This document shows, piece by piece, positions 34,301 to 41,700 of a stretch of 64,000 nt of DNA. Position 1 is the stretch's first letter. Every line of letters begins with the position of its first letter. Both the position numbers and the translations under genes were made by a program. The notes under the pieces were generated by a model that saw only the letters and a program-made list of their open reading frames with translations, was not told the DNA's origin and did not search any database. Origin of the DNA: Candidatus Sulfotelmatobacter sp. (GTDB lineage: Bacteria > Acidobacteriota > Terriglobia > Terriglobales > Acidobacteriaceae); NCBI GenBank assembly GCA_017883385.1, contig JADGNQ010000001.1, forward strand, positions 1 to 64,000, in the 5' to 3' direction.

Positions 34301-34842
34301 AACGCGGGCAGGCAGAGGGCGAGTAACCACGCCGAAGGTTCCCAGCGTCCGCGGCGGGCCCGCAGCAGTGCGATCGCAGCCGTCAGCAGGATGATTCGAT
34401 AGCTGACTTCCACGGCTACACGCAAGGGCAGGGAATCAGGCCACAACAGGACTCGGGCTCCGGCAAAACCGATCAGGACGGGAGTGATCACCGTCAAGGG
34501 GACGAGCAGATCGCGGGTGCGGGTGTAAAGCAGAACGGCTCCCGCGAGCAACCCCACGGCCAGCACAAAGGACGCTTGCACCGCCACTAGATCAAAGGGT
34601 GCGGGCAGCTTGGCCGCGAACGAGTGCTCGGCGAGGCGTGAGCTCACAAGAACAGCCCAGCCCACAACCCATACTCTGAAGTAGTTCTCGCGGAAGGCGC
34701 GCAGGGCGAGCAGAGAGGCGCCCAACAGAATCAGCAGGGCTAATTCTGCCGCCGAGGGCTTGGCAATTCCAAGCTTTAACGCCGAGTTCCAGATAGACCA
34801 AAGGGAAGCGTTCATCGCATTGCGGGCGTACGTGTTCCTCAC
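31312..34842 (-). CDS. Hybrid sensor histidine kinase, 7-8TM-GAF-PAS-PAS-GAF-HisKA-HATPase-REC(degenerate)
   Basis: The protein has 1176 residues. The first roughly 235 residues carry seven or eight membrane segments. GAF- and PAS-type sensor domains follow to about 800, including IQWM-type PAS linkers and [16 protein letters not shown] and [16 protein letters not shown] boundaries. The phosphoacceptor is His820 in [16 protein letters not shown]. The ATPase has [20 protein letters not shown] and [12 protein letters not shown]. The C-terminal receiver domain has the acidic pocket (VEEEES) and Lys (LAKPF), but the phosphorylatable Asp is replaced by Asn1096 (VIMNGKMP). It diverges from the HD-GYP regulator at 34953, a likely partner. 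ATG 34815 is an alternative start. Confidence 0.9.
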   Translation of the reverse strand: MRNTYARNAMNASLWSIWNSALKLGIAKPSAAELALLILLGASLLALRAFRENYFRVWVVGWAVLVSSRLAEHSFAAKLPAPFDLVAVQASFVLAVGLLAGAVLLYTRTRDLLVPLTVITPVLIGFAGARVLLWPDSLPLRVAVEVSYRIILLTAAIALLRARRGRWEPSAWLLALCLPALHLAWSPFTDRVPAAASVVAEVAVGLAMLLIAFGEAQTRAKRLAVVQVLTGNIVSAQQYGNMVQSSVEELQRLTGVRAAWFRLLEGGHLVATHAVGVSPDFLRDAGFAEVTEDLSKLLEKPEPRVTKRDAAGPETVECLTGEKIHQVVMLPVVGKKSPIGLLLLGISGSRRWTSEELDFLQTCALQLAIAVENFRLLEQVLRSQRQWMNTFDSIHDIILAHDADFRIVKANQVLLEHLGQAPADVIGNTCETALPHTYGQWTGCPYCAMGADEEFTEGSDPCFGGFSVVSTSSYAEQGSPQQGIIHVVRDITDRRSAEEKYRLLFEQVQEGVYVATPAGRIIDCNDAFVHMLGYSTREELLVLNLDSEICVDSRQRENFRQEIEAHNYVRNFEVTLRRKDGTLLLAVESSFAKRDATGNIERYQGFVLDMTEKRRAEDEMRRRNRELNALNAMAVVAAQSFDLDEILNLTLRQVVTLFGGESGTVYLSDSDNATYRRRAAWGPRSRDQMRAAEISFPEGFGDLVMRSRTEVVTAEYLPHLPPKVAEFLRSDADRSWLWVLFWGKDCPVGIMGLCSDLGYEYSSNDENLLVAISRQLATTIEKVRLYEETCRAYEDLRKTQEQLLQSEKMSAVGQLIAGVAHELNNPLTAILGYAELLESEGLNDRAQDYVSKLFKQAQRTHRVVQNLLSFARQRKPQREEVDLRKVLDETLALRDYDLKTNNIRVELDPSTEPAVVVADPHQIEQVFLNIINNSVDAILETGRTGKIKIRVYWQDGHVCTQFSDDGPGLKDPKRIFDPFYTTKSVGKGTGLGLSICYGIVKEHGGDITANNAPEGGAVIEVRLPAAVAHAELPKVPTRQHEGAVSGRVLLVEEEESVLEFERDVLAGAGAAVVTARTSDDVKTRLLSEQFDAVIMNGKMPGDWNARESYTWLKTNCPTMEGHVLFTFASGVEPTDGHTFLQENNVPYLAKPFEVAELISQTRRLLQKVLAAGAGAD

Positions 34843-34952
34843 TTGTGAATATCACGGGACGGGGCATTCTCGATGGAGATTCCGGACCTCAGTGATTACT
34901 TTCGGAATCTCGCGTCTGGGTTACAATCGCCAATAGACTTTCGTGTATTCGC

Positions 34953-36038
34953 ATGCCAGATCGTATTCTCGTAGTTGACGACGAAGAGCCGATTCGGGAA
35001 ATCATCGACTCGATGCTCACCGCCGCCGGATATGCTTGCAAACAAGCGGGTTCCGGCATGGAAGCCCTCGCTGTGCTCACGTCCGGGGAAGAGTTCGAGT
35101 TGATGCTCTCGGACCTGATGATGGCGGACCTTGACGGCATAGGGTTGCTGGAGCGCACGAAGGAGAAGTATCCGGACATGCCGGTGGTGATGGTTACCGC
35201 CGTGCACGACATCTCCGTGGCGCTGGCCGCTATTCGCAACGGGGCGTACGACTACCTTTTGAAGCCGTTCGAGCGCGAACAACTGCTCAACACCGTCAGC
35301 CGCGCCCTGGAGAACCGGCGCCTGAAAGTGGAGAACCGGAAGTACCAGACGGATCTAGAGTCTCTGGTCAAGGAGCGGACGAAACAATGGCAGGCCGCGA
35401 ATCGCGAGTTGATCGGTTCTTATGACATCACACTGCAGGCGCTGGGAGATGCGCTTGACCTTAAGGATCGCGAGACCGAGGGCCACTCCAGACGCGTAAC
35501 GGCTTTCACCATGGCGATTGCTCGTGCCATGGGACTGCCCGGCGAACAAGTGGCGACTATTGCCCGCGGCGCCTTCCTGCACGACATCGGCAAAATGGCC
35601 ATCCCGGACAAGATTCTGAACAAGCCGGGAAAGCTCGATGCCGAGGAAACCGCCATCATGCGCGAGCATTGCTTCAAGGGCTATCAGATCGTTAAGAAGA
35701 TTCCCTTTCTTAAAGAGGCGTGTGACATCGTCTATTCCCACCAGGAGCACTATGACGGCTCGGGTTATCCTCGGGGCCTGAAAGGCACCGAGATTCCGCT
35801 GGGGGCGCGCATCTTTTCCGTCGCTGATACGCTGGATGCCATCATCTCCGACCGTCCGTATCGCTTAGCTAGAACGTTCGCGGAAGCCCGGAAGGAAATC
35901 CAGGAGTGGTCGGGCCGGCAGTTTGATCCGGAAGTGGTGGAGGTGTTTCAGCAGATGCCGGACGAAATCTTTAGCGAATTGCGCCGCGCCATTAGCGCCC
36001 AGACCGATCCTCTCGCCTACAGCGCCGGCAGGGACTAG
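34953..36038 (+). CDS. Response regulator with HD-GYP phosphodiesterase domain
   Basis: The protein has 361 residues. The receiver domain (1-125) has acidic residues DDEE at 9-12, phosphoacceptor Asp54 (LMLSDLMMADLDG) and Lys in LLKPFE. A coiled linker (about 125-165) leads to an HD-GYP domain with FLHDIGKMAIPDKIL (His210, Asp211) and HQEHYDGSGYPRGLKG, the GYP signature. It would hydrolyse cyclic di-GMP under control of phosphorylation. A possible -10 box TACAAT at 34922-34927 lies in the short region shared with the divergent kinase gene. Confidence 0.93.
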   Translation: MPDRILVVDDEEPIREIIDSMLTAAGYACKQAGSGMEALAVLTSGEEFELMLSDLMMADLDGIGLLERTKEKYPDMPVVMVTAVHDISVALAAIRNGAYDYLLKPFEREQLLNTVSRALENRRLKVENRKYQTDLESLVKERTKQWQAANRELIGSYDITLQALGDALDLKDRETEGHSRRVTAFTMAIARAMGLPGEQVATIARGAFLHDIGKMAIPDKILNKPGKLDAEETAIMREHCFKGYQIVKKIPFLKEACDIVYSHQEHYDGSGYPRGLKGTEIPLGARIFSVADTLDAIISDRPYRLARTFAEARKEIQEWSGRQFDPEVVEVFQQMPDEIFSELRRAISAQTDPLAYSAGRD

Positions 36039-36221
36039 CTTGCCCGAACTGCTCTGGGGGTAAGGGGAAGGTGAGTGTTGGTCTGAGGGCGCGCGAAGCG
36101 GCCTCGCTACGACGGATCGTTGTTCTATATTCCACGTTCTGTATTCCACGGCCCGCGGGCAGCAGTTTCTCCATTTCCGCCATCCAATGTATAAAGGGGT
36201 TCCGTTTACAGGGAGATACCT

Positions 36222-36863
36222 ATGCTTATCCGCATCCTCCGCTTGCGTGTTGGGCTGGTCCCGCTGATCGCGCTGTTTTCTGTATTGTTGGCTGCGCAAG
36301 ACGCACCTCCTGCGCCCGCTAACGCTGTCCCGCAAGGCACAATCTTTCTGATCCAGCTTGCCGACAGGCTGGATACGCGCGCGGTGAAGGCCGGCGATCA
36401 TTTTCATGCGCGGTTGGCGGAGTCGCTAGTCACTGCCAACGGCCTGACGATCGATGCGGGGAAGAAGATCAAGGGGCACATCAGCGCCGTCGAGCCCGGC
36501 CTGAACACCCGCCTCCTGCTGAGCTTCGACGAAATTGAAACGGCGCGGGGATGGGTGCCCCTGATCGCGACCGTCACCGGAGTTCCCGGCGAACACGGCC
36601 TGAAGCAGATCGGCGAGGAAGGTGAAATCGGGCGCAAGGGGATGAGCAAAGAGCAAATTGCCGAGGCCGTGATTGTGGGAGCCGGCGAAGGTGCAGCGGA
36701 GGGCGCACGGTCCGGGGGAAAGCGCGGAGCCGCTACCGGCGCTGGTTCCGGCGCCGCGAACGGAGCTTTCTCTGCACTCGAGTCTGGACACGATCTCGTG
36801 CTCGACAAGGGGACGGCTCTGGAAGTTCGGCTGGACCGCAATCTGGCGGTGCGGTCGCGGTGA
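36222..36863 (+). CDS. Exported hypothetical protein with an Ala/Gly-rich zipper
   Basis: The protein has 213 residues with a signal peptide at about 1-25 (GLVPLIALFSVLLAAQ). A beta-rich domain follows at about 40-130 (IFLIQLADRLDTRAVKAGDHF, LLLSFDEIETARGWVPLIATV). A small-residue zipper comes next at about 150-185 (GAGEGAAEGARSGGKRG, TGAGSGAANGAF), then a final strand LEVRLDRNL. This layout recurs in acidobacterial exported proteins thought to bind or line the envelope. I cannot name a function. It is a single gene, 183 nt after the HD-GYP gene. Confidence 0.7.
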   Translation: MLIRILRLRVGLVPLIALFSVLLAAQDAPPAPANAVPQGTIFLIQLADRLDTRAVKAGDHFHARLAESLVTANGLTIDAGKKIKGHISAVEPGLNTRLLLSFDEIETARGWVPLIATVTGVPGEHGLKQIGEEGEIGRKGMSKEQIAEAVIVGAGEGAAEGARSGGKRGAATGAGSGAANGAFSALESGHDLVLDKGTALEVRLDRNLAVRSR

Positions 36864-36983
36864 TTGCGCCTGATTTCTCGCGCAGGGACTAGGGGGAACT
36901 GACCGGAAGGGGCGGTTCCGGGTCCGGTCAGAGCATATCCAGCCATCCAGAGTTCCCGTGTGTTCCGCTGGGCTTCGCCCTCG

Positions 36984-37012
36984 CGGGACAGCCGAGGCGG
37001 CTGTCTCCACAT
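36984..37012. repeat. Palindromic repeat family C, copy 2
   Basis: GGGACAGCCGAGGCGGCTGT CTCCACAT matches copy 1 at 522-552, except for one missing G in the centre and one C-to-T change. It lies between convergent genes, a position suited to a bidirectional terminator. Confidence 0.75.
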
Positions 37013-37025
37013 CGCCTAATCCCCG

Positions 37026-38381
37026 CTACAGAATCGCTGGGGCTGGGGTGCCTGGAGGCGCAGTTGCTCCGAGCGGGGCGACCTCGACGGTGAGGCCGTC
37101 AACTTTTCGCACTACCACCAACTGACCTACGGGGAGCGGCGAGGAAGCGACAGCATCCCAGAGTTCGCCATGGACGAAGACCTTGCCTTGCGGGGAGAGC
37201 GCGGTCTGCGCCACTCCAGTTTCACCCACCAGACCCTGTGCTCCAGTGACGACCTTGTTGCGTCGTGCCTTGAGGGCGATGGTCATCAGAAAGGCGGTAA
37301 TCAGTCCGAGCGGGATGCTGACGGCCAGTGCGGTCACAAGGTGCACGCGCATTTCCGGAATGGGCGAGTCGACCAACAGTAGGCCACCCAAAGTGAGCAG
37401 CACGATGCCGCCAATGGTCAGAACGCCGTGGGAGGCGAATTTGGCTTCAGCGGCGAAGAGGGCGAAGGCTCCGAGGATTAGTCCCAGAGCTGCAAAGCGC
37501 GTGGGAAGAAGATTGAGAGCGAAGGCTGCGAGGAGGATGAAGACCACGCCTACCGTGCCAGGGATCACGGCGCCAGGGTGGTTGAACTCGATGTATAGAG
37601 CGAGGGCTCCGATGGCAAGGAGCAGAAAGGCGAAGTTGGGATCCATCAGCGCGTCGAGGATGTGTTCCTTGAGAGTCATCTCAAAAGGAACGATGGGCTG
37701 ACCCGCGATGGCCAGTGAAACGGATTCCCCATTGAAGCGCTTGAAGGTCTTTCCTTGTATCTGGCGGAAGAGATCCTCGGGACTGGAGGCAACGTAGTCG
37801 ATCAGATGTTGGGCCAGCGCTTCCTGTTCGGTAAAGGACTTCGATTCGCGCACGGCGCTTTCGGCGGCTTCGATGTTGCGTCCGCGCTTGGACGTGACGG
37901 AGCGCATGAGCGCTGCGGTGTCATTCTCGATCTTCCGATTCATCTCGTCATCCGGTTTGACTTGGACAGGGCCAATGAGTGTGACCGGGTGCGCGGCCCC
38001 GGCGGCCGTTCCTGGAGCCATGGCTGCGATATCGGCCGATTCAAGAATGAAAATTCCCGCGGAACCGGCGTGACCGCCAGTGGGCGTGACGTAAACGATG
38101 ACCGGCACGGACGAGGCTGAAATCTTCTCGATGATTTCCCGCGTCGAACTGACGAGGCCGCCGGGGGTATTGATCTCGATCAATACAGCTTGGGCATTGC
38201 GACGGTGGGCTTCGTCGAGAGCGCGGGCGATGTATTCCGCGCTGATGGGCTGGATGGTGTCGTTGACGACGACCCTCAGAATCTCGGCGGAGGCAGGGAG
38301 ACAGAAGAGGATGATGAATGTGATGCTGACGATCAAGCGCAACTTCGAGTAACGCTTTATGTTCAGGGACGAGGAGTGCAT
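37026..38381 (-). CDS. NfeD-family membrane-bound serine protease (ClpP-class)
   Basis: The protein has 451 residues, with a signal or anchor segment near residues 17-33. A ClpP-fold protease domain spans about 35-220, with INTPGGLVSSTREI, the Ser nucleophile in GGHAGSAGIFILES, and KRGRNIEAAESAVRES, where Lys or Arg lies at the expected dyad position. Four or more membrane helices follow (about 245-385). A C-terminal OB-like NfeD domain ends it (about 390-440; GLVGETGVAQTALSPQGKVFV). The family cleaves stomatin-like partners, but none is adjacent. ATG 38381 is used because the ATG at 38414 reads through a family D repeat (PCHPERSEGP). Confidence 0.9.
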   Translation of the reverse strand: MHSSSLNIKRYSKLRLIVSITFIILFCLPASAEILRVVVNDTIQPISAEYIARALDEAHRRNAQAVLIEINTPGGLVSSTREIIEKISASSVPVIVYVTPTGGHAGSAGIFILESADIAAMAPGTAAGAAHPVTLIGPVQVKPDDEMNRKIENDTAALMRSVTSKRGRNIEAAESAVRESKSFTEQEALAQHLIDYVASSPEDLFRQIQGKTFKRFNGESVSLAIAGQPIVPFEMTLKEHILDALMDPNFAFLLLAIGALALYIEFNHPGAVIPGTVGVVFILLAAFALNLLPTRFAALGLILGAFALFAAEAKFASHGVLTIGGIVLLTLGGLLLVDSPIPEMRVHLVTALAVSIPLGLITAFLMTIALKARRNKVVTGAQGLVGETGVAQTALSPQGKVFVHGELWDAVASSPLPVGQLVVVRKVDGLTVEVAPLGATAPPGTPAPAIL

Positions 38382-38384
38382 AGG

Positions 38385-38409
38385 TCCTTCGCTTCGCTCA
38401 GGATGACAA
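38385..38409. repeat. Palindromic repeat family D, short copy
   Basis: TCCTTCGCTTCGCTCAGGAT GACAA lies just before the nfeD-type gene start. Read on the reverse strand it would add the spurious N-terminus HPERSEGP, a typical mis-annotation caused by this repeat. Confidence 0.7.
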
Positions 38410-38476
38410 GGCATCGTTGGTGAAGGCCAATATTCGTCACAACGAGTGGCTAACAGGGGCCTTACTTATTGTCCCT

Positions 38477-39889
38477 CTATTTCGGGGCGCCGGTATGAAT
38501 TTCTTGCGGCGCTGGTTGGGTTGCAACCGGAGGTGCGGGGGCAGGAGAGGTCCATCCGGGTAAGTAGGTGCTGCCTGTGATCAAGCGCGCACCACGTTCA
38601 TAGGTGACATACGACCAGGCCCACTGAATGAAAACGAGCAGGCGGTTGCGGAAACCGATGAGGAAGAGGATGTGGACGAAAAGCCATGCCAGCCACGCGA
38701 TGAAACCGGAGACATGTATCTTGCCAAAGTCGGCGACCGCCGCGGCACGACCTATCGTGGCCAGGCTGCCTTTGTTCCAGTAGTGGAATGCGGGACGGGA
38801 GTCAAACTTCCCACCCTCTCGCACAGAACGCGAGAAGGATGGGGCACCCAGACTTTTGTTTATGCGTGACTCCAGTTCGCGACGAATCAGTTTCGCTACG
38901 AAGCGGCCTTGCTGGATTGCTACTGGGGCAACACCGGGGAGCATTTTGCCTTGCTCGTCTTTTGCGGCGGCGAGATCGCCGATGACGAATACTTCTGGAT
39001 GACCCGGGATGCTGAGGTCCGGCTGCACCAGCACGCGCCCGGGGCGATCGACGGGCACGCCCAACTTCTTTCCGAGCGGGGAGGCTGCTACACCCGCGGC
39101 CCACAAGACCACTGCGGCGGCGAGGCGCGTCTCGCCGAAATAGACAGCACCCGGTTCAATCTGCGTCACCGTTGTCGAGGTGCGGACTTCCACTCCCAGG
39201 CGATGCAGTTGTTCCTGTGCGCTGCGGGAAAGATCGTCAGGATAGGTGGCAAGGACACGCGGGCCACCTTCGATCAGCGAGATGTGGGCGCGGGCGGGAT
39301 CGATGGAGCGGAATTCGTGCGCCAGAGCGTGGTGGCAGATTTCGGCGAGCGTTCCAGCCAGTTCGACTCCGGTGGGCCCGGCGCCAACGACTACGAAGTT
39401 GAGAGGAGTTTTCGATTCTCCAGCGGCCGCCTGGCGTTCCGCCAGTTCGAAGGCGAGGAGGACGCGGCGACGAATTTCGAGCGCGTCTTCAATGGTCTTG
39501 AGGCCGGGAGCGAGCGGCTCCCAGTCATCGTGTCCGAAGTAGGCGTGGCTCGCGCCAGCAGCTACGATCAGGTAATCGTAGGGAATTTCGGCCTCAGAAG
39601 TCTGGACAGTGCGGTGGTCGAGATCGAATCCGGTGACCTCGGCCATGAGCACTTCAACATTCTTGTATGCCCGGAGAATGGAGCGAACGGGGGCGGCGAT
39701 TTCTCCTGGAGACAGGCCGGCGGTCGCGACCTGATAGAGAAGCGGCTGAAAGGTATGGTAGTTCTTTCGGTCGACGATGGTGATTTGGATCGGCGCCTTG
39801 GCCAGTGCGCGGGCGGCATTGAGGCCGCCGAAACCAGCTCCGACGATGACGACCCGAGGCGTGTTGTTGCGGGTCACTTTGCTAGTCAT
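38477..39889 (-). CDS. ndh: Type II NADH dehydrogenase with an in-frame palindromic insertion
   Basis: This 470-residue single-subunit NADH:quinone oxidoreductase has the FAD motif VVIVGAGFGGLNAARAL at about 13-29 and the NADH motif VVVGAGPTGVELAGTLAEI at about 165-183. VFVIGDLAAAKDEQGKMLPGVAPVA is the conserved FAD/quinone block, quoted in two parts: VFVIGDLAAAKDEQ then GKMLPGVAPVA. A C-terminal amphipathic/membrane segment (WLAWLFVHILFLIGFRNR) docks it to the inner membrane. Residues about 347-363 (LGAPSFSRSVREGGKFD) come from a family A palindrome at 38801-38849, between the quinone-site region and the membrane segment. Confidence 0.93.
   Translation of the reverse strand: MTSKVTRNNTPRVVIVGAGFGGLNAARALAKAPIQITIVDRKNYHTFQPLLYQVATAGLSPGEIAAPVRSILRAYKNVEVLMAEVTGFDLDHRTVQTSEAEIPYDYLIVAAGASHAYFGHDDWEPLAPGLKTIEDALEIRRRVLLAFELAERQAAAGESKTPLNFVVVGAGPTGVELAGTLAEICHHALAHEFRSIDPARAHISLIEGGPRVLATYPDDLSRSAQEQLHRLGVEVRTSTTVTQIEPGAVYFGETRLAAAVVLWAAGVAASPLGKKLGVPVDRPGRVLVQPDLSIPGHPEVFVIGDLAAAKDEQGKMLPGVAPVAIQQGRFVAKLIRRELESRINKSLGAPSFSRSVREGGKFDSRPAFHYWNKGSLATIGRAAAVADFGKIHVSGFIAWLAWLFVHILFLIGFRNRLLVFIQWAWSYVTYERGARLITGSTYLPGWTSPAPAPPVATQPAPQEIHTGAPK
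38801..38849 (+). repeat. Palindromic repeat family A, copy 6 (in frame inside ndh)
   Basis: The 49-nt copy starts GTCAAACTTCCCACCCTCTC and ends GAGAAGGATGGGGCACCC. CCCTCTCGC pairs with GCGAGAAGG. It aligns base for base in length with the recN copy, but here the gene runs antisense to it, giving GAPSFSRSVREGGKFD. Confidence 0.9.
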
Positions 39890-39917
39890 TTGCTGTTACA
39901 TGCCTCACCTCTATAAG
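39890..39917 (+). promoter_or_regulatory. Candidate sigma-70 promoter for the 39928 gene
   Basis: TTGCTG (39890-39895) and TATAAG (39912-39917) are 16 nt apart. The predicted start of transcription is only a few bases before ATG 39928, so the message would be nearly leaderless. The sequence lies between the divergent ndh and membrane-protein genes. Confidence 0.35.
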
Positions 39918-39927
39918 ATTCAGCGCG

Positions 39928-41493
39928 ATGGCAGAGGGTTCCATAAGTTCTTCGCGAGAACGAGCGACTCCGGCGTGGGTTCGCGTGGTCATGCCTTCAG
40001 TCGCGGATTTGATTTTTGTTGCGCTGCTGAGCCTGCTCGTGTTCACGCCCCTGTCGGTGCGCCTTCTAGGGGATGCGGGGATCGGGTGGCACATACGGAC
40101 CGGGCAGCAGATTCTGACTACGCACGCGATTCCGCGCGTGGATTCGTTTTCCTCAACGATGGGTGGCAGGCCGTGGTTTGCCTGGGAGTGGCTGTATGAC
40201 GTGGTTGTGGGCCAGTTAGAAGCCGGGTTGGGACTGAATGGGGTGGTATGGCTTACTGCGGTAGTAATTGCGGCCGTCTTCGCGTGGATGTTTCGGCTGC
40301 TGATCCGGCGTGGGACGCACGGGTTGGTTGCATTGGCGCTGGTGCTGTTGGCCGTGGCCGCGTCGATGATTCATTTTCTCGCGCGGCCCCACGTCATGAG
40401 CTGGCTGTTTACGCTGGCATGGTTTTGGATTCTCGACTCTTCGGAGCGGGACTGCTTTAGTGCTCGAAACCAACAAGGTCGGAGACGGCTGTGGCTGCTG
40501 CCGCCGCTGATGCTGGTTTGGGTGAACGTGCACGGTGGGTTTTTGGTAGGGTTCGCTCTCTTGGGAATTTTCTGGTTGGGAGCGACTTGGAACTGGTTCA
40601 GCTTGAAAGAAGGCCGGATCGAGAACTTACTTCGGAAGGTTGCTGCTGCGGACAGGGCGCGGGATCTGGTGTGGGTGGGGCTGTCTTCGGTGGCGGCAAG
40701 CCTGCTGAATCCCTATGGCTGGAAGCTGCATGCACATGTTTACTCCTATCTTTCGAACCGCTTCCTGATGGATCACATCGAAGAGTTTCAGTCGCCGAAT
40801 TTTCACGGGGTAGCGCAAAGGTGTTTTCTGGCGCTGCTGCTTGTCGCAGTGGCTGCTCTGGCGGCTCGGGGGCGCGAGTTGCGGATGAGCGAAGGGTTGA
40901 CGGTGCTGTTTGCGATGTACGCAGGGCTGTACGCGTCGCGGAACATCCCGGTTGCCGCTGTGCTGCTGGTGATGGTGGTAGGGCCGTTAGTGCCGGAGGG
41001 AGGGTCCCGAAGCTTCTTTCGGAGAATGACAGCAGTCGAGTCTGGGCTGCGAGGTCACGTGTGGCCGATTCTGGCGATTGCCGCCACATTTTGGATCGCT
41101 GCGACTGGCGGACGAGTCGGGTCGAGTCTATTGATGGATGCACACTTCAGCGCAAAGCGAATGCCGGTCGAGGCAGTGGATTATCTGGAGAAGAGTGACG
41201 TGAAGGGGCCAGTGTTGAGCCCGGACTACTGGGGTGGGTACTTGATCTACCAGCTTTACCCTGAGGCGCGAGTCGTGGTAGATGACCGGCATGATTTGTA
41301 CGGCGAAGAATTCTTCAAGTCTTACTTGAGGATGGTACACGTGGAGCCGGGGTGGGAGGGTTTTTTGCGGGAGCATGAGACTTCGTGCGTGTTGCTGCCG
41401 AAGGAATCGGCATTGGCCAGTATTATGATTCGAGACCCCGGTTGGAACACGATCTATGTGGACGATGTTGCGATTGCTTTCGTGCGCCGGTGA
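39928..41493 (+). CDS. Large polytopic membrane protein with C-terminal soluble domain
   Basis: The protein has 521 residues. After a short N-terminus there are about ten membrane helices between residues 28 and 395. The first loop, HIRTGQQILTTHAIPRVDSF ending near DVVVGQLE, resembles the Asp/His-rich first loop of GT-C membrane glycosyltransferases. The last roughly 110 residues (from about 410) are soluble, with SPDYWGGYLIYQLYPEARVV and DDRHDLYGEEF. The arrangement fits a GT39/GT83-like enzyme acting on lipid-linked substrates, but no specific family is certain. It is divergent from ndh and followed by a repeat. Confidence 0.65.
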   Translation: MAEGSISSSRERATPAWVRVVMPSVADLIFVALLSLLVFTPLSVRLLGDAGIGWHIRTGQQILTTHAIPRVDSFSSTMGGRPWFAWEWLYDVVVGQLEAGLGLNGVVWLTAVVIAAVFAWMFRLLIRRGTHGLVALALVLLAVAASMIHFLARPHVMSWLFTLAWFWILDSSERDCFSARNQQGRRRLWLLPPLMLVWVNVHGGFLVGFALLGIFWLGATWNWFSLKEGRIENLLRKVAAADRARDLVWVGLSSVAASLLNPYGWKLHAHVYSYLSNRFLMDHIEEFQSPNFHGVAQRCFLALLLVAVAALAARGRELRMSEGLTVLFAMYAGLYASRNIPVAAVLLVMVVGPLVPEGGSRSFFRRMTAVESGLRGHVWPILAIAATFWIAATGGRVGSSLLMDAHFSAKRMPVEAVDYLEKSDVKGPVLSPDYWGGYLIYQLYPEARVVVDDRHDLYGEEFFKSYLRMVHVEPGWEGFLREHETSCVLLPKESALASIMIRDPGWNTIYVDDVAIAFVRR

Positions 41494-41520
41494 GTGATCA
41501 CTCGCGGCCGCACGGAGGCT

Positions 41521-41553
41521 TTGAACCACAGAGGACACGGAGTGCACAGAGGG
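41521..41553. repeat. AACCACAGAGGACAC-type dispersed repeat
   Basis: TTGAACCACAGAGGACACGG AGTGCACAGAGGG contains imperfect ACAGAGG/CACGGAG repeats. It looks like a widely dispersed intergenic sequence in related genomes. It is the only copy seen here. Otherwise the 207-nt gap holds the promoter candidate below and a small hairpin, GCAACTAC/GTAGTTGC, at 41624-41644. Confidence 0.5.
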
Positions 41554-41580
41554 AAACTTGCGTCTGCAAAACCCTTCACA

Positions 41581-41610
41581 TTGACAGTGTCGGAGATGGC
41601 GGGATATGGT
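41581..41610 (+). promoter_or_regulatory. Candidate sigma-70 promoter for the propeller genes
   Basis: TTGACA at 41581 and TATGGT at 41605 are separated by 18 nt. The predicted transcript has a leader of about 85 nt containing the hairpin GCAACTAC GCGGG GTAGTTGC (41624-41644) before ATG 41701. Confidence 0.45.
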
Positions 41611-41700
41611 CAGCGGAGCCTTGGCAACTACGCGGGGTAGTTGCAGATGACTGCCCTGGGAATGATCAACAACTCTCTGCTCGTCTGAGGAAGACTCCGA

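Noticed and set aside
38382-38414. Upstream ATG for the NfeD-type protease at 38414
   Set aside because: It would translate a family D repeat (PCHPERSEGP), a known kind of false N-terminus.
41624-41644. Hairpin GCAACTAC/GTAGTTGC considered as part of a riboswitch
   Set aside because: The flanking sequence does not fit c-di-GMP, cobalamin or other classes I know. It is kept only as a leader hairpin.
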